NCBI RefSeq assembly: GCF_026625765.1
Contig: NZ_CP113062.1
Coordinates: forward strand, 1,054,001-1,118,000
DNA length: 64,000 nt
Source: Frigoribacterium sp. SL97
Lineage (GTDB): Bacteria > Actinomycetota > Actinomycetes > Actinomycetales > Microbacteriaceae
Direction of reading: 5' to 3'
Positions 17,980 to 25,230 of this stretch are shown piece by piece. Within the stretch, counting starts at the first letter, position 1, and each line of letters begins with the position of its first letter. The position numbers were made by a program, and so were the translations under genes. Under the pieces are notes generated by a model. It saw only the letters and a list, made by a program, of their open reading frames with translations. It searched no databases and had not been told where the DNA came from.

Positions 17980-19020
17980 CTAGTGGCGGGTAGGGTCGTC
18001 CGAGTCCTTGGCGACCGTGACCTTCTCGCCGTCGACCTCGTCGCGCTTGGCCTTCTGGGCGTCGCCGCGGGTCTTGGCGAGGCTGGCGATCGTGGCCACG
18101 GTGATGGTCGCGCCGATGAAGAGCAGCGAGAACCAGATCGGGATCTCGGGCACCCACAGCAGCGGTTCGCCGCCGTTGATGAACGGCACCTCGTTGACGT
18201 GAAGGGCGTGGAAGACGAGCTTGACGCCGATGAACGCGAGGATGATCGCGAGGCCCTGCGACAGGTACACGAGGCGCTCGAGCAGCCCGCCGATCAAGAA
18301 GTAGAGCTGGCGCAGACCCATCAGGGCGAAGGCGTTGGCCGTGAAGACGATGTACGCCTCGTTGGTCAGGCCGTAGATCGCGGGGATCGAGTCGAGGGCG
18401 AAGACCAGGTCGACGAAGCCGATCGCGATCACGCAGAGCAGCAGCGGCGTCACGAAGCGCTTGCCGCCCTTCTTGACGGTGAACTTGTCCTCGTGGAACT
18501 CGTCATCGACGGGCAGGACGCGGCGGGCGATCTTGACGAAGGCGTTGTCGGCCGCGTTGCCGCCGTGGTCGCCCTTGATCTGCTGGTAGGCCAGCACGAA
18601 GAGCAGGGCGCCGAAGAGGTAGAAGACCCACGAGAAGTTCTCGATCAGCGCGGCGCCGGCGGCGATGAAGCCCGCACGCATGATGAGCGCGATGACGATG
18701 CCGATCATCAGCACCTTCTGCTGGTACATGCGCGGCACGGCGAACCCGGTCATGATCAGCAGGAAGACGAACAGGTTGTCGATCGACAACGCCTTCTCGG
18801 TGAGGTAGCCGGCGAAGTACTCGCCGCCGAAGCCCCAGCCGCTCACGAAGCCGATGCCGACGCCGAACAGCAGCGCGAGGCCGATGTAGAACGCCGACCA
18901 GCGGGCGGACTCGCCGATCGTCGGCTCGTGCGGCTTGCGCACGTGGGTGAAGAACTCGAACACGAAGAACGCGATGGTGACGGCGATCGTGATGAGCCAG
19001 GTGGTCAGTGAGACGTCCAC
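17980..19020 (-). CDS. TerC/Alx family membrane transporter
   Basis: A 346-residue TerC family protein with about nine helices. Family motifs are FFTHVRKPHEPTIGESARWS near the N-terminus, EKALSIDNLFVFLLIM (acidic metal-binding helix) and GFVDLVFALDSIPAIYGLT (second acidic helix). The N-terminus and soluble loop fit the TerC/Alx/MeeF type, known for tellurite resistance and manganese export. The charged tail (KTRGDAQKAKRDEVDGEKV) is cytosolic. GTG at 19020 has CGGAG eight bases upstream. No manganese riboswitch could be recognised in the leader. It appears monocistronic, with a palindromic terminator. Confidence 0.88.
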   Translation of the reverse strand: MDVSLTTWLITIAVTIAFFVFEFFTHVRKPHEPTIGESARWSAFYIGLALLFGVGIGFVSGWGFGGEYFAGYLTEKALSIDNLFVFLLIMTGFAVPRMYQQKVLMIGIVIALIMRAGFIAAGAALIENFSWVFYLFGALLFVLAYQQIKGDHGGNAADNAFVKIARRVLPVDDEFHEDKFTVKKGGKRFVTPLLLCVIAIGFVDLVFALDSIPAIYGLTNEAYIVFTANAFALMGLRQLYFLIGGLLERLVYLSQGLAIILAFIGVKLVFHALHVNEVPFINGGEPLLWVPEIPIWFSLLFIGATITVATIASLAKTRGDAQKAKRDEVDGEKVTVAKDSDDPTRH

Positions 19021-19218
19021 GGGGATGCTCCGGGTGGGTCGGGCTGATGAGGCGGGTCGGGCTGAGCGGCGCGAACGGCCGGACAGCGGAGAAGGCTCGT
19101 GACGAGCGGAAAGGCTCCTGAGACGACGGTACGTGGGGGTCCGCTGGGGGCGTGCCCTCAAGCGACCGTGACAGTGCTGAGAAGCTGCAGTGCGTGCAAG
19201 GCCCGCACCCGCGTCACC

Positions 19219-19326
19219 GGGGCGGCCGATGCCCCGGCCGGCACCGAGGCAGGAGGCGCCCCGGCTACGACCGGGGCGGCCGATGCCCCGGCCGGCACCG
19301 AGGCAGGAGGCGCCCCGGCTACGACC
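19219..19326. repeat. Perfect 54-base tandem duplication overlapping the ctlX stop codon
   Basis: Two identical 54-base units (19219-19272, 19273-19326). The ctlX stop codon (19319-19321) lies in the right copy, so the second unit is 3' non-coding DNA. The unit length is a multiple of three and both strands stay open through it. The rest of the 19021-19318 spacer shows no gene. Confidence 0.85.
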
Positions 19327-20215
19327 GGGACGGCAGGTGCACCCCGGCGAGCATGCAGCGCACGGACCCGCCGGCGAGCTCGATCGTCGGCACCTCGAGC
19401 GGCAGTGGCCGGGCGTGCCGCGACACGGTGCGGCGTTGCGACGGGGTGAGGGACGCCCATCCTCGTGCCGAGATCGCCAGCACGGGCCCGTCGGCCCCCG
19501 CCAGTTCGAGCGCGTTGCCCGCGAACTCGCCGAGCTGGGCGCGGGTCAGGGCGACCACCTCGCGTCCGGAGGCCGACAGGCGCTCGACCACGCGCCTCCG
19601 TTCGCTCGGGGACGCGATCGACTCGAGACCGACCAGGGCGAACCGCGACGCCACGCTCATCATGACGTTCGTGTGGTAGATCGGCACGCCCGTCGCGTCG
19701 GTCGCGGTGAAGGTCACGGGCTCGTAGCCGAGGTCGGAGCAGACCAGGGCGACGGCAGCCCGTTCGGCCCGGTGCGAGAGCGCGACGTAGGCGACGCGCC
19801 CGACGTGGTCGAGGACGAGCGCCCCGGTGCCCTCGACGACGATCCCGCGCCGTTCGAGCGGGGAACGGTCGAGCACCTCGGTGACGCGGTACCGGTCGCG
19901 CAGCAGGTCGACGACGTCCGTGCGTCGCTCGCCCCGACGGTTGGGCGAGTGCATCGGGTAGAGCACCACCCGGCCGTCGTCGTGGGTCGAGAACCAGTTG
20001 TTCGGGAACACCCCGTCGGGCCGGTCGGTCCGCTCGTCGTCGACGAGGTGCACCGTGACGCCCGCCGCGCGCAGTGCCTCGGCCGCCCGGGTCACCTCGT
20101 CGAACGCGCGCGCCGCGAGCTGGGCCCGGGTCGCGTCGACCTCGGCCGGGTCGGTCTGGAACGCGTTGTCGGCCGCGGTCTGCGGGTTCGGCGTGAAGTG
20201 GTGCGGCCGCACCAT
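19319..20215 (-). CDS. Citrulline hydrolase CtlX-like (amidinotransferase fold)
   Basis: A 298-residue protein of the arginine deiminase/dimethylargininase superfamily. Visible elements are MVRPHHFTPNPQTAADNAFQ, then FPNNWFSTHDDGRVVLYPM (the NN-W-F-S-T-H signature), then VVEGTGALVLDHVGRVAYVALS, then YHTNVMMSV (active-site His), and a C-terminal Cys in AGGSVRCMLAGVHLP. This is the CtlX type, proposed to hydrolyse citrulline to ornithine, ammonia and CO2. That fits the ornithine cyclodeaminase gene just upstream. ATG at 20215 is preferred, but GTG at 20218 is adjacent. No Shine-Dalgarno sequence is evident. Confidence 0.8.
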   Translation of the reverse strand: MVRPHHFTPNPQTAADNAFQTDPAEVDATRAQLAARAFDEVTRAAEALRAAGVTVHLVDDERTDRPDGVFPNNWFSTHDDGRVVLYPMHSPNRRGERRTDVVDLLRDRYRVTEVLDRSPLERRGIVVEGTGALVLDHVGRVAYVALSHRAERAAVALVCSDLGYEPVTFTATDATGVPIYHTNVMMSVASRFALVGLESIASPSERRRVVERLSASGREVVALTRAQLGEFAGNALELAGADGPVLAISARGWASLTPSQRRTVSRHARPLPLEVPTIELAGGSVRCMLAGVHLPSRS

Positions 20216-20245
20216 CACGACCGCGGCGGGCGACTGGAGGGCCGT

Positions 20246-20288
20246 CCGCGCCTCCTCGTCGGCGCTTCGGGTGCGCGAGGAGGCGCGG
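20246..20288. terminator. Hairpin between the ocd and ctlX genes
   Basis: Perfect 13-base arms (20246-20258, 20276-20288) are built from one AGGAGGCGCGG and one inverted copy. It lies in the 200-base gap between two genes of one pathway, so it could end the ocd transcript or attenuate read-through into ctlX. Confidence 0.6.
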
Positions 20289-20419
20289 AGTGCGGGGACG
20301 CCGGCGGCGTCACCACGGCGGTCGCCGGGGACGAGGAGGCGAGGGGCGGGGGAGCGACGGTCGTCACGACGGTCTCGGCGCGGCTTCTGCGGTGGGTGCG
20401 GTCCGGGGCGGTCGGGGAC

Positions 20420-21451
20420 TCAGGCGCCGACGGGTCGGCGGGCGGCGACGAGGCCGAACAGGTCCTTCGGGTCGTCGGGGTCGGCGACGAGGTCGATCTC
20501 GACGGCGTAGTCGGTGCCGACGACGTCCTGTCGGAGGTACTTCAGGGCGCACACGTCCTCGATGGCGAAGCCGACCGAGTCGAAGATCGTGATCTGCTCG
20601 TCGCTCGTGCGCCCGGGGCGCTGCCCGGCGACGACCTGCCACAGCTCGGTGACGGCGAAGTCGGCCGGCTGGTGCTGGATCTCGCCCTCGACGCGGGTCT
20701 GCTCGGGGTACTCGACGAAGACGTCGGCCCGGCGCAGCGTCGCGGGGTCGAGCTCGGTCTTGCCCGGGCAGTCGCCGCCGATCGCGTTGACGTGGACGCC
20801 GGGGCGGACGGCCTCGTCGGGCAGGACGACCGCGTTCTGCTTGTCGGCCGTGCAGGTCGTGATCACGTCGGCGCCGTCGGCCGCCTCACCGGGGCTCGCG
20901 CAGACCGTGATGTCGAAGCCGAGCGGTTCGAGGTTGCGGACGAACTTCGCCGTGGCGCCGGGGTCGACGTCGAACACGCGGACCGTGTCGAGCCCGAGGG
21001 TCGAGCGCATCGCGAGGGCCTGGAACTCGGCCTGCGAGCCGGCGCCGATCAGGGCGAGCACGCGCGAGTCGGCCCGGGCGAGACGCTTGGCGGCCATCGC
21101 GCTCGTGGCGGCGGTCCGCAGCGCGGTGAGGATCGTCATCTCGGCGAGGAAGGTCGGGTAGCCCGTGTCGACGTCGGCGAGCACGCCGAACGCGGTGACG
21201 GTCTGGTAGCCGCGGCCCGGGTTCGACGGGTGGCCGTTGACGTACTTGAAGCCGTAGGTCTCGCTGTCGCTGGCCGGCATCAGCTCGATGACGCCGATGG
21301 GGCTGTGGGAGGCGACGCGGGGCGACTTGTCGAAGGCGGGCCACCGGGCGAAGTCGCGCTCGAGGGCGGTCACCATGCCGCTGGTGATCGGGCCGACCCC
21401 GCGGTCGGTGACCCATCGGATCATGTTCTGCACGTCCACGAAGCGCACCAC
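20420..21451 (-). CDS. Ornithine cyclodeaminase
   Basis: A 343-residue member of the ornithine cyclodeaminase/mu-crystallin family, converting ornithine to proline and ammonia with bound NAD. N-terminal residues VRFVDVQNMI and FKYVNGHPSNPGRGYQTV lead to the substrate-binding region. The Rossmann part follows (ARVLALIGAGSQAEFQALA-type motif, about 130-150, then RVFDVDPG). The catalytic Asp region is VNAIGGDCPGKTELDP. GTG at 21451 has AGGAGG at ideal spacing; a second GTG follows directly. It forms a pathway unit with ctlX downstream and faces an Lrp-type regulator. Confidence 0.88.
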   Translation of the reverse strand: MVRFVDVQNMIRWVTDRGVGPITSGMVTALERDFARWPAFDKSPRVASHSPIGVIELMPASDSETYGFKYVNGHPSNPGRGYQTVTAFGVLADVDTGYPTFLAEMTILTALRTAATSAMAAKRLARADSRVLALIGAGSQAEFQALAMRSTLGLDTVRVFDVDPGATAKFVRNLEPLGFDITVCASPGEAADGADVITTCTADKQNAVVLPDEAVRPGVHVNAIGGDCPGKTELDPATLRRADVFVEYPEQTRVEGEIQHQPADFAVTELWQVVAGQRPGRTSDEQITIFDSVGFAIEDVCALKYLRQDVVGTDYAVEIDLVADPDDPKDLFGLVAARRPVGA

Positions 21452-21502
21452 GGCGACCTCCTCCTGCTCGGCCCGGCTCGGTCGTCGCGTCCGGGTGGCA
21501 CC

Positions 21503-21532
21503 ACGTTAGGACTGGGCGATGTGCAGCCACAA
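21503..21532 (-). promoter_or_regulatory. Promoter of the ocd gene
   Basis: On the minus strand TTGTGG (21532-21527) and TAACGT (21508-21503) are 18 bases apart, a fair sigma-70-type promoter about 50 bases before the GTG. The -10 box TACGTT (21588-21593) of the divergent Lrp gene is close by. Any Lrp operator should lie between them, where TGTGCA and TTGTGC motifs recur. Confidence 0.55.
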
Positions 21533-21600
21533 TCACCATCGAGCGCCATTCCGCACGCCCGATCACCCGTTGTGCGCGGTCGTGCTGTACGTTTCGATCC

Positions 21601-22032
21601 ATGGCGGATCTCGACGAACTCGACCGGCGCCTCCTGGCGGCCCTGCGGGTCGACGCGCGCGAGTCGGCGGCGAGCCTCGCGCGGCGGTTGGGCGTGACGC
21701 GGGCGACGATCACCTCACGGCTCGACCGACTCGAGGCGTCGGGAACGGTGCTCGGCTACACCGTGCGGGTGCGCGAGGCCGACGATCCCGACCTCATCCG
21801 TGCGATCGGCTTCATCGAGATCGAGGGGCGGTCGACCGACCACGTCATCCGGCAGCTGCGCGGGTTCCCCGAGGTGGCGTCGCTCCACACGACGAACGGC
21901 GGCTGGGACCTCGTCGCCGAGCTGCGCACGTCGTCGCTCGGCGAGTTCGACCGCGTGCTCGCCCGCATCCGCAGCGTCGAGGGCGTCGTCAACAGCGAGA
22001 CCAGCCTGCTGCTCAGCTCCGTCCTCCGCTGA
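21601..22032 (+). CDS. Lrp/AsnC family regulator
   Basis: A 143-residue Lrp-type transcription factor. Residues 1-60 are the winged helix (LDRRLLAALRVDARESAASLARRLGVTRATITSRL). The ligand-binding RAM domain follows (IRAIGFIEIEG, REL-type FPEVASLHTTNGGWDLVAEL, ending GVVNSETSLLL). Its divergent position suggests it controls ocd and ctlX in response to an amino acid such as ornithine, arginine or citrulline; that is inferred. ATG at 21601 follows TACGTT by seven bases, giving a leaderless mRNA. Confidence 0.88.
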   Translation: MADLDELDRRLLAALRVDARESAASLARRLGVTRATITSRLDRLEASGTVLGYTVRVREADDPDLIRAIGFIEIEGRSTDHVIRQLRGFPEVASLHTTNGGWDLVAELRTSSLGEFDRVLARIRSVEGVVNSETSLLLSSVLR

Positions 22033-22082
22033 CCGGCACCTGCGCGGCGCCGCCGTCCTCGGTCGGGTCGCACCAGGGGTGC

Positions 22083-23051
22083 TCAGGCCGCGCCGCGCCT
22101 CCCGGCGACGATGGTCTTCAGGGCCTCGTCGAGATGCGGGTGGACGAACTCGTACCCGCCGTCGATAAGGCGCTCGGGCAGCACCCACCGGCTCTTGAGC
22201 ACGAGCTCGGTCTCGGTGCGGAGCACGGCCGTGCCGAGCTCGAGCATCCAGCGCCAGGCCGGCAGGCCGAACGGCACGCCCAGCACGCGGCGGAGGGTGC
22301 GCATCACGGTGCGGTTGTCGCTCGGGTTCGGGGACGACAGGTTGAGCGGGCCCTCGACGGACGAGTCCTCACGGGCGAACCGGATCGCCCCGAGCACGTC
22401 GTCGACGTGGATCCAGCTGAACTTCTGCCGTCCACCGCCGCGACCCTCGTGGTGGTACGTGCCGGCCGCGAGCCGCGCCCGGGTGGCCGGCCACGGTCCG
22501 TCGAACTGCGGCCCGCCGAGGCCGACCCGCACCAGGTTCATCAGGGGGACGAGGGCGCTGCCGTCGCCCAGCACGATGGCCATGCGCAGGGCGACGCGGC
22601 GGGTGGCGGGCAGCTCGCCCGAGAAGAACTCGGCCTCCCACGCGGTGGCCACGTCGACCGAGAACCCCGACCCGATCTCGCCGTCCGACTCGGTCATCGG
22701 GCGGTCCTCGGCGTGGCGGTAGATCGTCGCCGTCGACGAGTTCATCCAGACCCGAGGAGGCGCGGCGCACGCGAGCACCGCCTCCTTCAGTTCGCGCGTG
22801 GTCTCGACGCGCGAGCGCACGATCTCGGCGCGGTTCTCCGGGCCGTAGCGGCAGTTCACGCTCTTCCCCGCGAGGTTGACGAGCAGGTCGGCGCCCTCGA
22901 GCAGGGCGGTGATGCCGGCGGTGTCACCCCACGACGCGTCGGGCCCGTGGCGGCCGATCAGGCTGACGCGGGCACCCTCGGCGCGGAACGCGGCCGCGAG
23001 GTGCTGCCCGATGAAGCCGCTGGCTCCGGCGAGGACGATGTGGTCGGTCAT
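22083..23051 (-). CDS. TIGR01777-type epimerase-like SDR (DUF1731)
   Basis: A 322-residue atypical SDR. The nucleotide motif is AGASGFIG at the N-terminus. NLAGKSVNCRYGPENR, MNSSTATIYRH (instead of a plain YxxxK region) and the C-terminal DUF1731 segment (GVPFGLPAWRWMLELGTAVLRTETELVLKSRWVLP) place it in the TIGR01777/SDR39U1 group. The biochemical role is unknown in bacteria. The start ATG at 23051 lies six bases after TAGTTT on the minus strand, giving a leaderless mRNA. It overlaps nothing and is divergent from the sulfurtransferase gene. One AGGAGGCGCGG copy lies inside the coding region (22755-22765). Confidence 0.85.
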   Translation of the reverse strand: MTDHIVLAGASGFIGQHLAAAFRAEGARVSLIGRHGPDASWGDTAGITALLEGADLLVNLAGKSVNCRYGPENRAEIVRSRVETTRELKEAVLACAAPPRVWMNSSTATIYRHAEDRPMTESDGEIGSGFSVDVATAWEAEFFSGELPATRRVALRMAIVLGDGSALVPLMNLVRVGLGGPQFDGPWPATRARLAAGTYHHEGRGGGRQKFSWIHVDDVLGAIRFAREDSSVEGPLNLSSPNPSDNRTVMRTLRRVLGVPFGLPAWRWMLELGTAVLRTETELVLKSRWVLPERLIDGGYEFVHPHLDEALKTIVAGRRGAA

Positions 23052-23144
23052 GGGCTCAAACTAGGGGACCGGACGGTCTCCGTCGGCGCGGTCCCTCGAC
23101 GTCGAGAAGTCCTCACCTGTGGGACGCCGGTTAGCCTCGTCGGC

Positions 23145-23987
23145 ATGAGCCATCCCCTCGTGACCGCCGCCGAGCTCGACGCCACCCTGACGGGCGGGGG
23201 AGTCGTGCGCCTGCTCGACGTCCGGTGGCGGCTCGACCGGCCGGACGGCCGCCCCGCCTTCCGCGAGGGGCACCTGCCCGGCGCCGTCTACGTCGACCTC
23301 GACTCCGAGCTCGCCCGTCACGGCGAACCCGTCGAGGGGCGTCATCCGCTGCCCGACCGGGCCGACCTGCAGGCCGCCGCCCGGCGGTGGGGACTCCGCG
23401 ACGGGGACGCCGTCGTCGTGTACGACGACCTCGGCGGGCAGTCCGCGGCCCGCGCGTGGTGGCTGTTGCGGGCCTCGGGCGTCGCCGACGTGCGTCTGCT
23501 CGACGGCGGGCTCGCGGCCTGGACCGACGCGGGCCTGCCCCTCGAGCGGGGCGACGCCGACGTGGTGCCCGGCGACGTCACCCTCGGCGACGATCCGTGG
23601 CCCGTGATCGACGCCGACGAGGCGTCCGCGTGGCCCTCCACGGGCGTGCTGGTCTACAGCCGGGCCGCCGAGCGCTACCGCGGCGACGTCGAACCGGTCG
23701 ACCCGCGGGCCGGTCACGTCCCGGGCGCCGTCAACCTGCCCACGGCGGGCAACCTCGACCCGTCGGGCCGCTTCGTCGACGCCGCCGCGCTGCGGACCCG
23801 GTTCGAGGAGGCGGGGGTCACTCCGGCGACGCCGGTGGCCGTCTACTGCGGGTCGGGCATCACGGCGGCCCACAACGCCCTGGCCGCGACGATCGCCGGG
23901 TTCGACCCCGTGCTCTTCGCCGGGTCGTGGAGCGCCTGGTCGAACGACCCGTCGCGACCCGTCGCCACCGGCGACCGCCCCGACTGA
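23145..23987 (+). CDS. Thiosulfate/3-mercaptopyruvate sulfurtransferase
   Basis: A 280-residue tandem rhodanese. The N-terminal domain (about 5-135) has LLDVRWRL and YDDLGGQSAARAWWLL and lacks a catalytic Cys. The C-terminal domain (about 150-275) has GHVPGAVNLPT and the active loop YCGSGITAAHN with the nucleophilic Cys. CGSGIT is typical of mercaptopyruvate or thiosulfate sulfurtransferases of the SseA type. It transfers sulfane sulfur to cyanide or thiols. ATG at 23145 is seven bases after TAGCCT, giving a leaderless mRNA. Confidence 0.87.
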   Translation: MSHPLVTAAELDATLTGGGVVRLLDVRWRLDRPDGRPAFREGHLPGAVYVDLDSELARHGEPVEGRHPLPDRADLQAAARRWGLRDGDAVVVYDDLGGQSAARAWWLLRASGVADVRLLDGGLAAWTDAGLPLERGDADVVPGDVTLGDDPWPVIDADEASAWPSTGVLVYSRAAERYRGDVEPVDPRAGHVPGAVNLPTAGNLDPSGRFVDAAALRTRFEEAGVTPATPVAVYCGSGITAAHNALAATIAGFDPVLFAGSWSAWSNDPSRPVATGDRPD

Positions 23988-24017
23988 GTCGCGCCCGGGT
24001 CGCCGGGGCGCGGTCCG

Positions 24018-24224
24018 TCAGTCGGCGTGACCCGGTTCGGGCACGGTCGTCCGATCGTCGACCACCGCGTCGACGGCGGTTCGTCGCAGGTCGTCGATCG
24101 CGTTCATCGCCGCGCCCTTCTGGCGATGGCCCTCGGAGGAGGCGATGACCACGCCGTTGCCGGTGGTGAGGGCGAAGCGGTAATCGCCCGAGGCGTCCTG
24201 GGTGACGACGAAGGTGCCTGCCAT
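24018..24224 (-). CDS. YegP/DUF1508 family protein
   Basis: A 68-residue protein with the DUF1508 pattern: TFVVTQDASGDYRFALTTGNG, then VIASSEGHRQKGAAMNAIDDLR. It forms a small beta-beta-beta-alpha unit; family members occur as single or tandem copies and their function is not known. AAGGGG lies five bases before the ATG at 24224. It is convergent with the sulfurtransferase gene. Confidence 0.8.
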   Translation of the reverse strand: MAGTFVVTQDASGDYRFALTTGNGVVIASSEGHRQKGAAMNAIDDLRRTAVDAVVDDRTTVPEPGHAD

Positions 24225-24352
24225 GGGGTCCCCTTGCACGAAGTGGTGCACGCGCTCTGCGTGGCGACAGCATAGGGCCGCACCCCGGGCGGGAGGCCAC
24301 GCGCGTCGCGGAGTCGGGTGGCGCCTCCCGCGGGTCGGCCACCGGCGACCAC

Positions 24353-24381
24353 TTGACATGTGAAATTCCAACTGTCACACT
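24353..24381 (+). promoter_or_regulatory. Promoter of the 6C-like RNA with overlapping palindrome
   Basis: A perfect -35 TTGACA (24353-24358) and -10 CACACT (24376-24381) are 17 bases apart. The palindrome TCACAC-T-GTGTGA (24375-24387) covers the -10 box and could bind a regulator. No coding region follows on this strand, which points to an RNA gene. Confidence 0.65.
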
Positions 24382-24387
24382 GTGTGA

Positions 24388-24520
24388 GTCGGTGCGGCCG
24401 CCCGCGAGTCTCGTCCCCCCTCCGAGACCGGGCGGCCGCACCGGTCCGTCTCGGTCGCGCACCGAGCACACGAGAGCGCCCGACCCCGGATGGCAGTCGC
24501 GGGGTCGGGCGCTCTCGTCG
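24388..24520 (+). ncRNA. Probable 6C small RNA
   Basis: Directly after an orphan promoter comes a composite hairpin. An outer 14-base perfect stem (24391-24404 with 24429-24442) encloses an inner six-base stem GTCTCG/CGAGAC (24408-24413 with 24423-24428). The inner loop is TCCCCCCTC, with six consecutive C residues. This is the hallmark of the actinobacterial 6C RNA, whose C-rich loops act on mRNA targets in mycobacteria. A second perfect 18-base stem (24470-24487 with 24501-24518) follows and would act as terminator, for this RNA and for the convergent OrfA-like gene. The second C-rich loop expected of 6C is not seen. RNA ends are estimated from the promoter and hairpin. Confidence 0.65.
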
Positions 24521-24554
24521 TCCCGGGCGGTGGCCGCGGGTCTCGGGTGCCGGG

Positions 24555-24956
24555 TCAGTCGGCCAGCAGGACCGCCATGGCGCCCTTCAGGGCCTCGCGG
24601 TCGCGGCGCAGCTTGGCGACCTCCGCCTCGAGCTCGGCGACGCGTTCGGCCGTGGCAGCCGACCCCGAGCCCGGGGGGCGACCTCGGCGCGGGGCCGCGG
24701 TGGTCGACGGGGCGGGCTCGTCGTCGTCCGAGGTGACGTCGAGTTCCCTCTCGACCGCGTCGTCGGGTGCCGGCGTGGGGGCGGTCGCCCGCTCGTGGGC
24801 TCGGATCCAACCGCGCAGGGACTGCTCGCCGACCTCGAACTCGGACGCCGTCTCGCGGATGATCGACCGGTTGCCCGGCTCGGCCTCGCGACGCTCGAGC
24901 ACCCGGGCGAGCGACTTCTCTCGCGTCTCGTCGCTGTACTTCTGTTCGAAAGGCAT
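24555..24956 (-). CDS. Orphan OrfA-like HTH protein with AT-hook-like linker
   Basis: A 133-residue protein shaped like OrfA of IS3 elements. An N-terminal helix-turn-helix (KYSDETREKSLARVLERRE, then ASEFEVGEQSLRGWIRAHE) is followed by an acidic linker (about 65-80), an AT-hook-like RRGRPPGSG (about 89-97) and a C-terminal coiled coil (RVAELEAEVAKLRRDREALKG). OrfB is absent and no terminal inverted repeats were found, so it is probably a domesticated DNA-binding protein, not an active transposon gene. AGGAG precedes the ATG at 24956. A palindrome at 25016-25030 overlaps the likely -35 and could be its own operator. Confidence 0.7.
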   Translation of the reverse strand: MPFEQKYSDETREKSLARVLERREAEPGNRSIIRETASEFEVGEQSLRGWIRAHERATAPTPAPDDAVERELDVTSDDDEPAPSTTAAPRRGRPPGSGSAATAERVAELEAEVAKLRRDREALKGAMAVLLAD

Positions 24957-25015
24957 GTGCGCTCCTGGTGTCGAGACACGGTGTCGTGTCGGCTCATTGA
25001 ATAGCCCCCGTGATG

Positions 25016-25030
25016 ACCGTACTGTACGGT
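25016..25030. promoter_or_regulatory. 15-base perfect palindrome upstream of the OrfA-like gene
   Basis: ACCGTAC-T-GTACGGT is a perfect odd palindrome about 60 bases before the ATG. It overlaps the -35 position relative to a weak minus-strand -10 (25003-24998). A role as an operator is inferred from symmetry and place only. A looser GACGTAC copy follows it. Confidence 0.45.
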
Positions 25031-25230
25031 GACGTACGAGCGCACGGTTATGACGACAACTCACGTAACCGATCATGTCGCGCATGATGACGGATGGTGT
25101 AACACGACCGTCGATGGGCATCAGGTGTCGCCGATGCGTCCGCCGGCGCCGGGGTGGCGCCCCACGGCGACTCGCGGTGGAACCGCCCGTCCTCCGGGAG
25201 TTGTCGGGGCGGACCGCTTAAGGTGTCAGG

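Noticed and set aside
19021..19218. Manganese (yybP-ykoY) riboswitch before terC
   Set aside because: terC is read on the minus strand and its leader shows no recognisable conserved core of that riboswitch.
19099..19449. Plus-strand ORF encoding an 18-residue repeat over the tandem duplication
   Set aside because: It lies partly on top of the real ctlX 3' end and only reflects the 54-base repeat; no start signal.
24555..25030. A complete IS3-type insertion sequence
   Set aside because: No OrfB, no terminal inverted repeats and no target duplication could be found.
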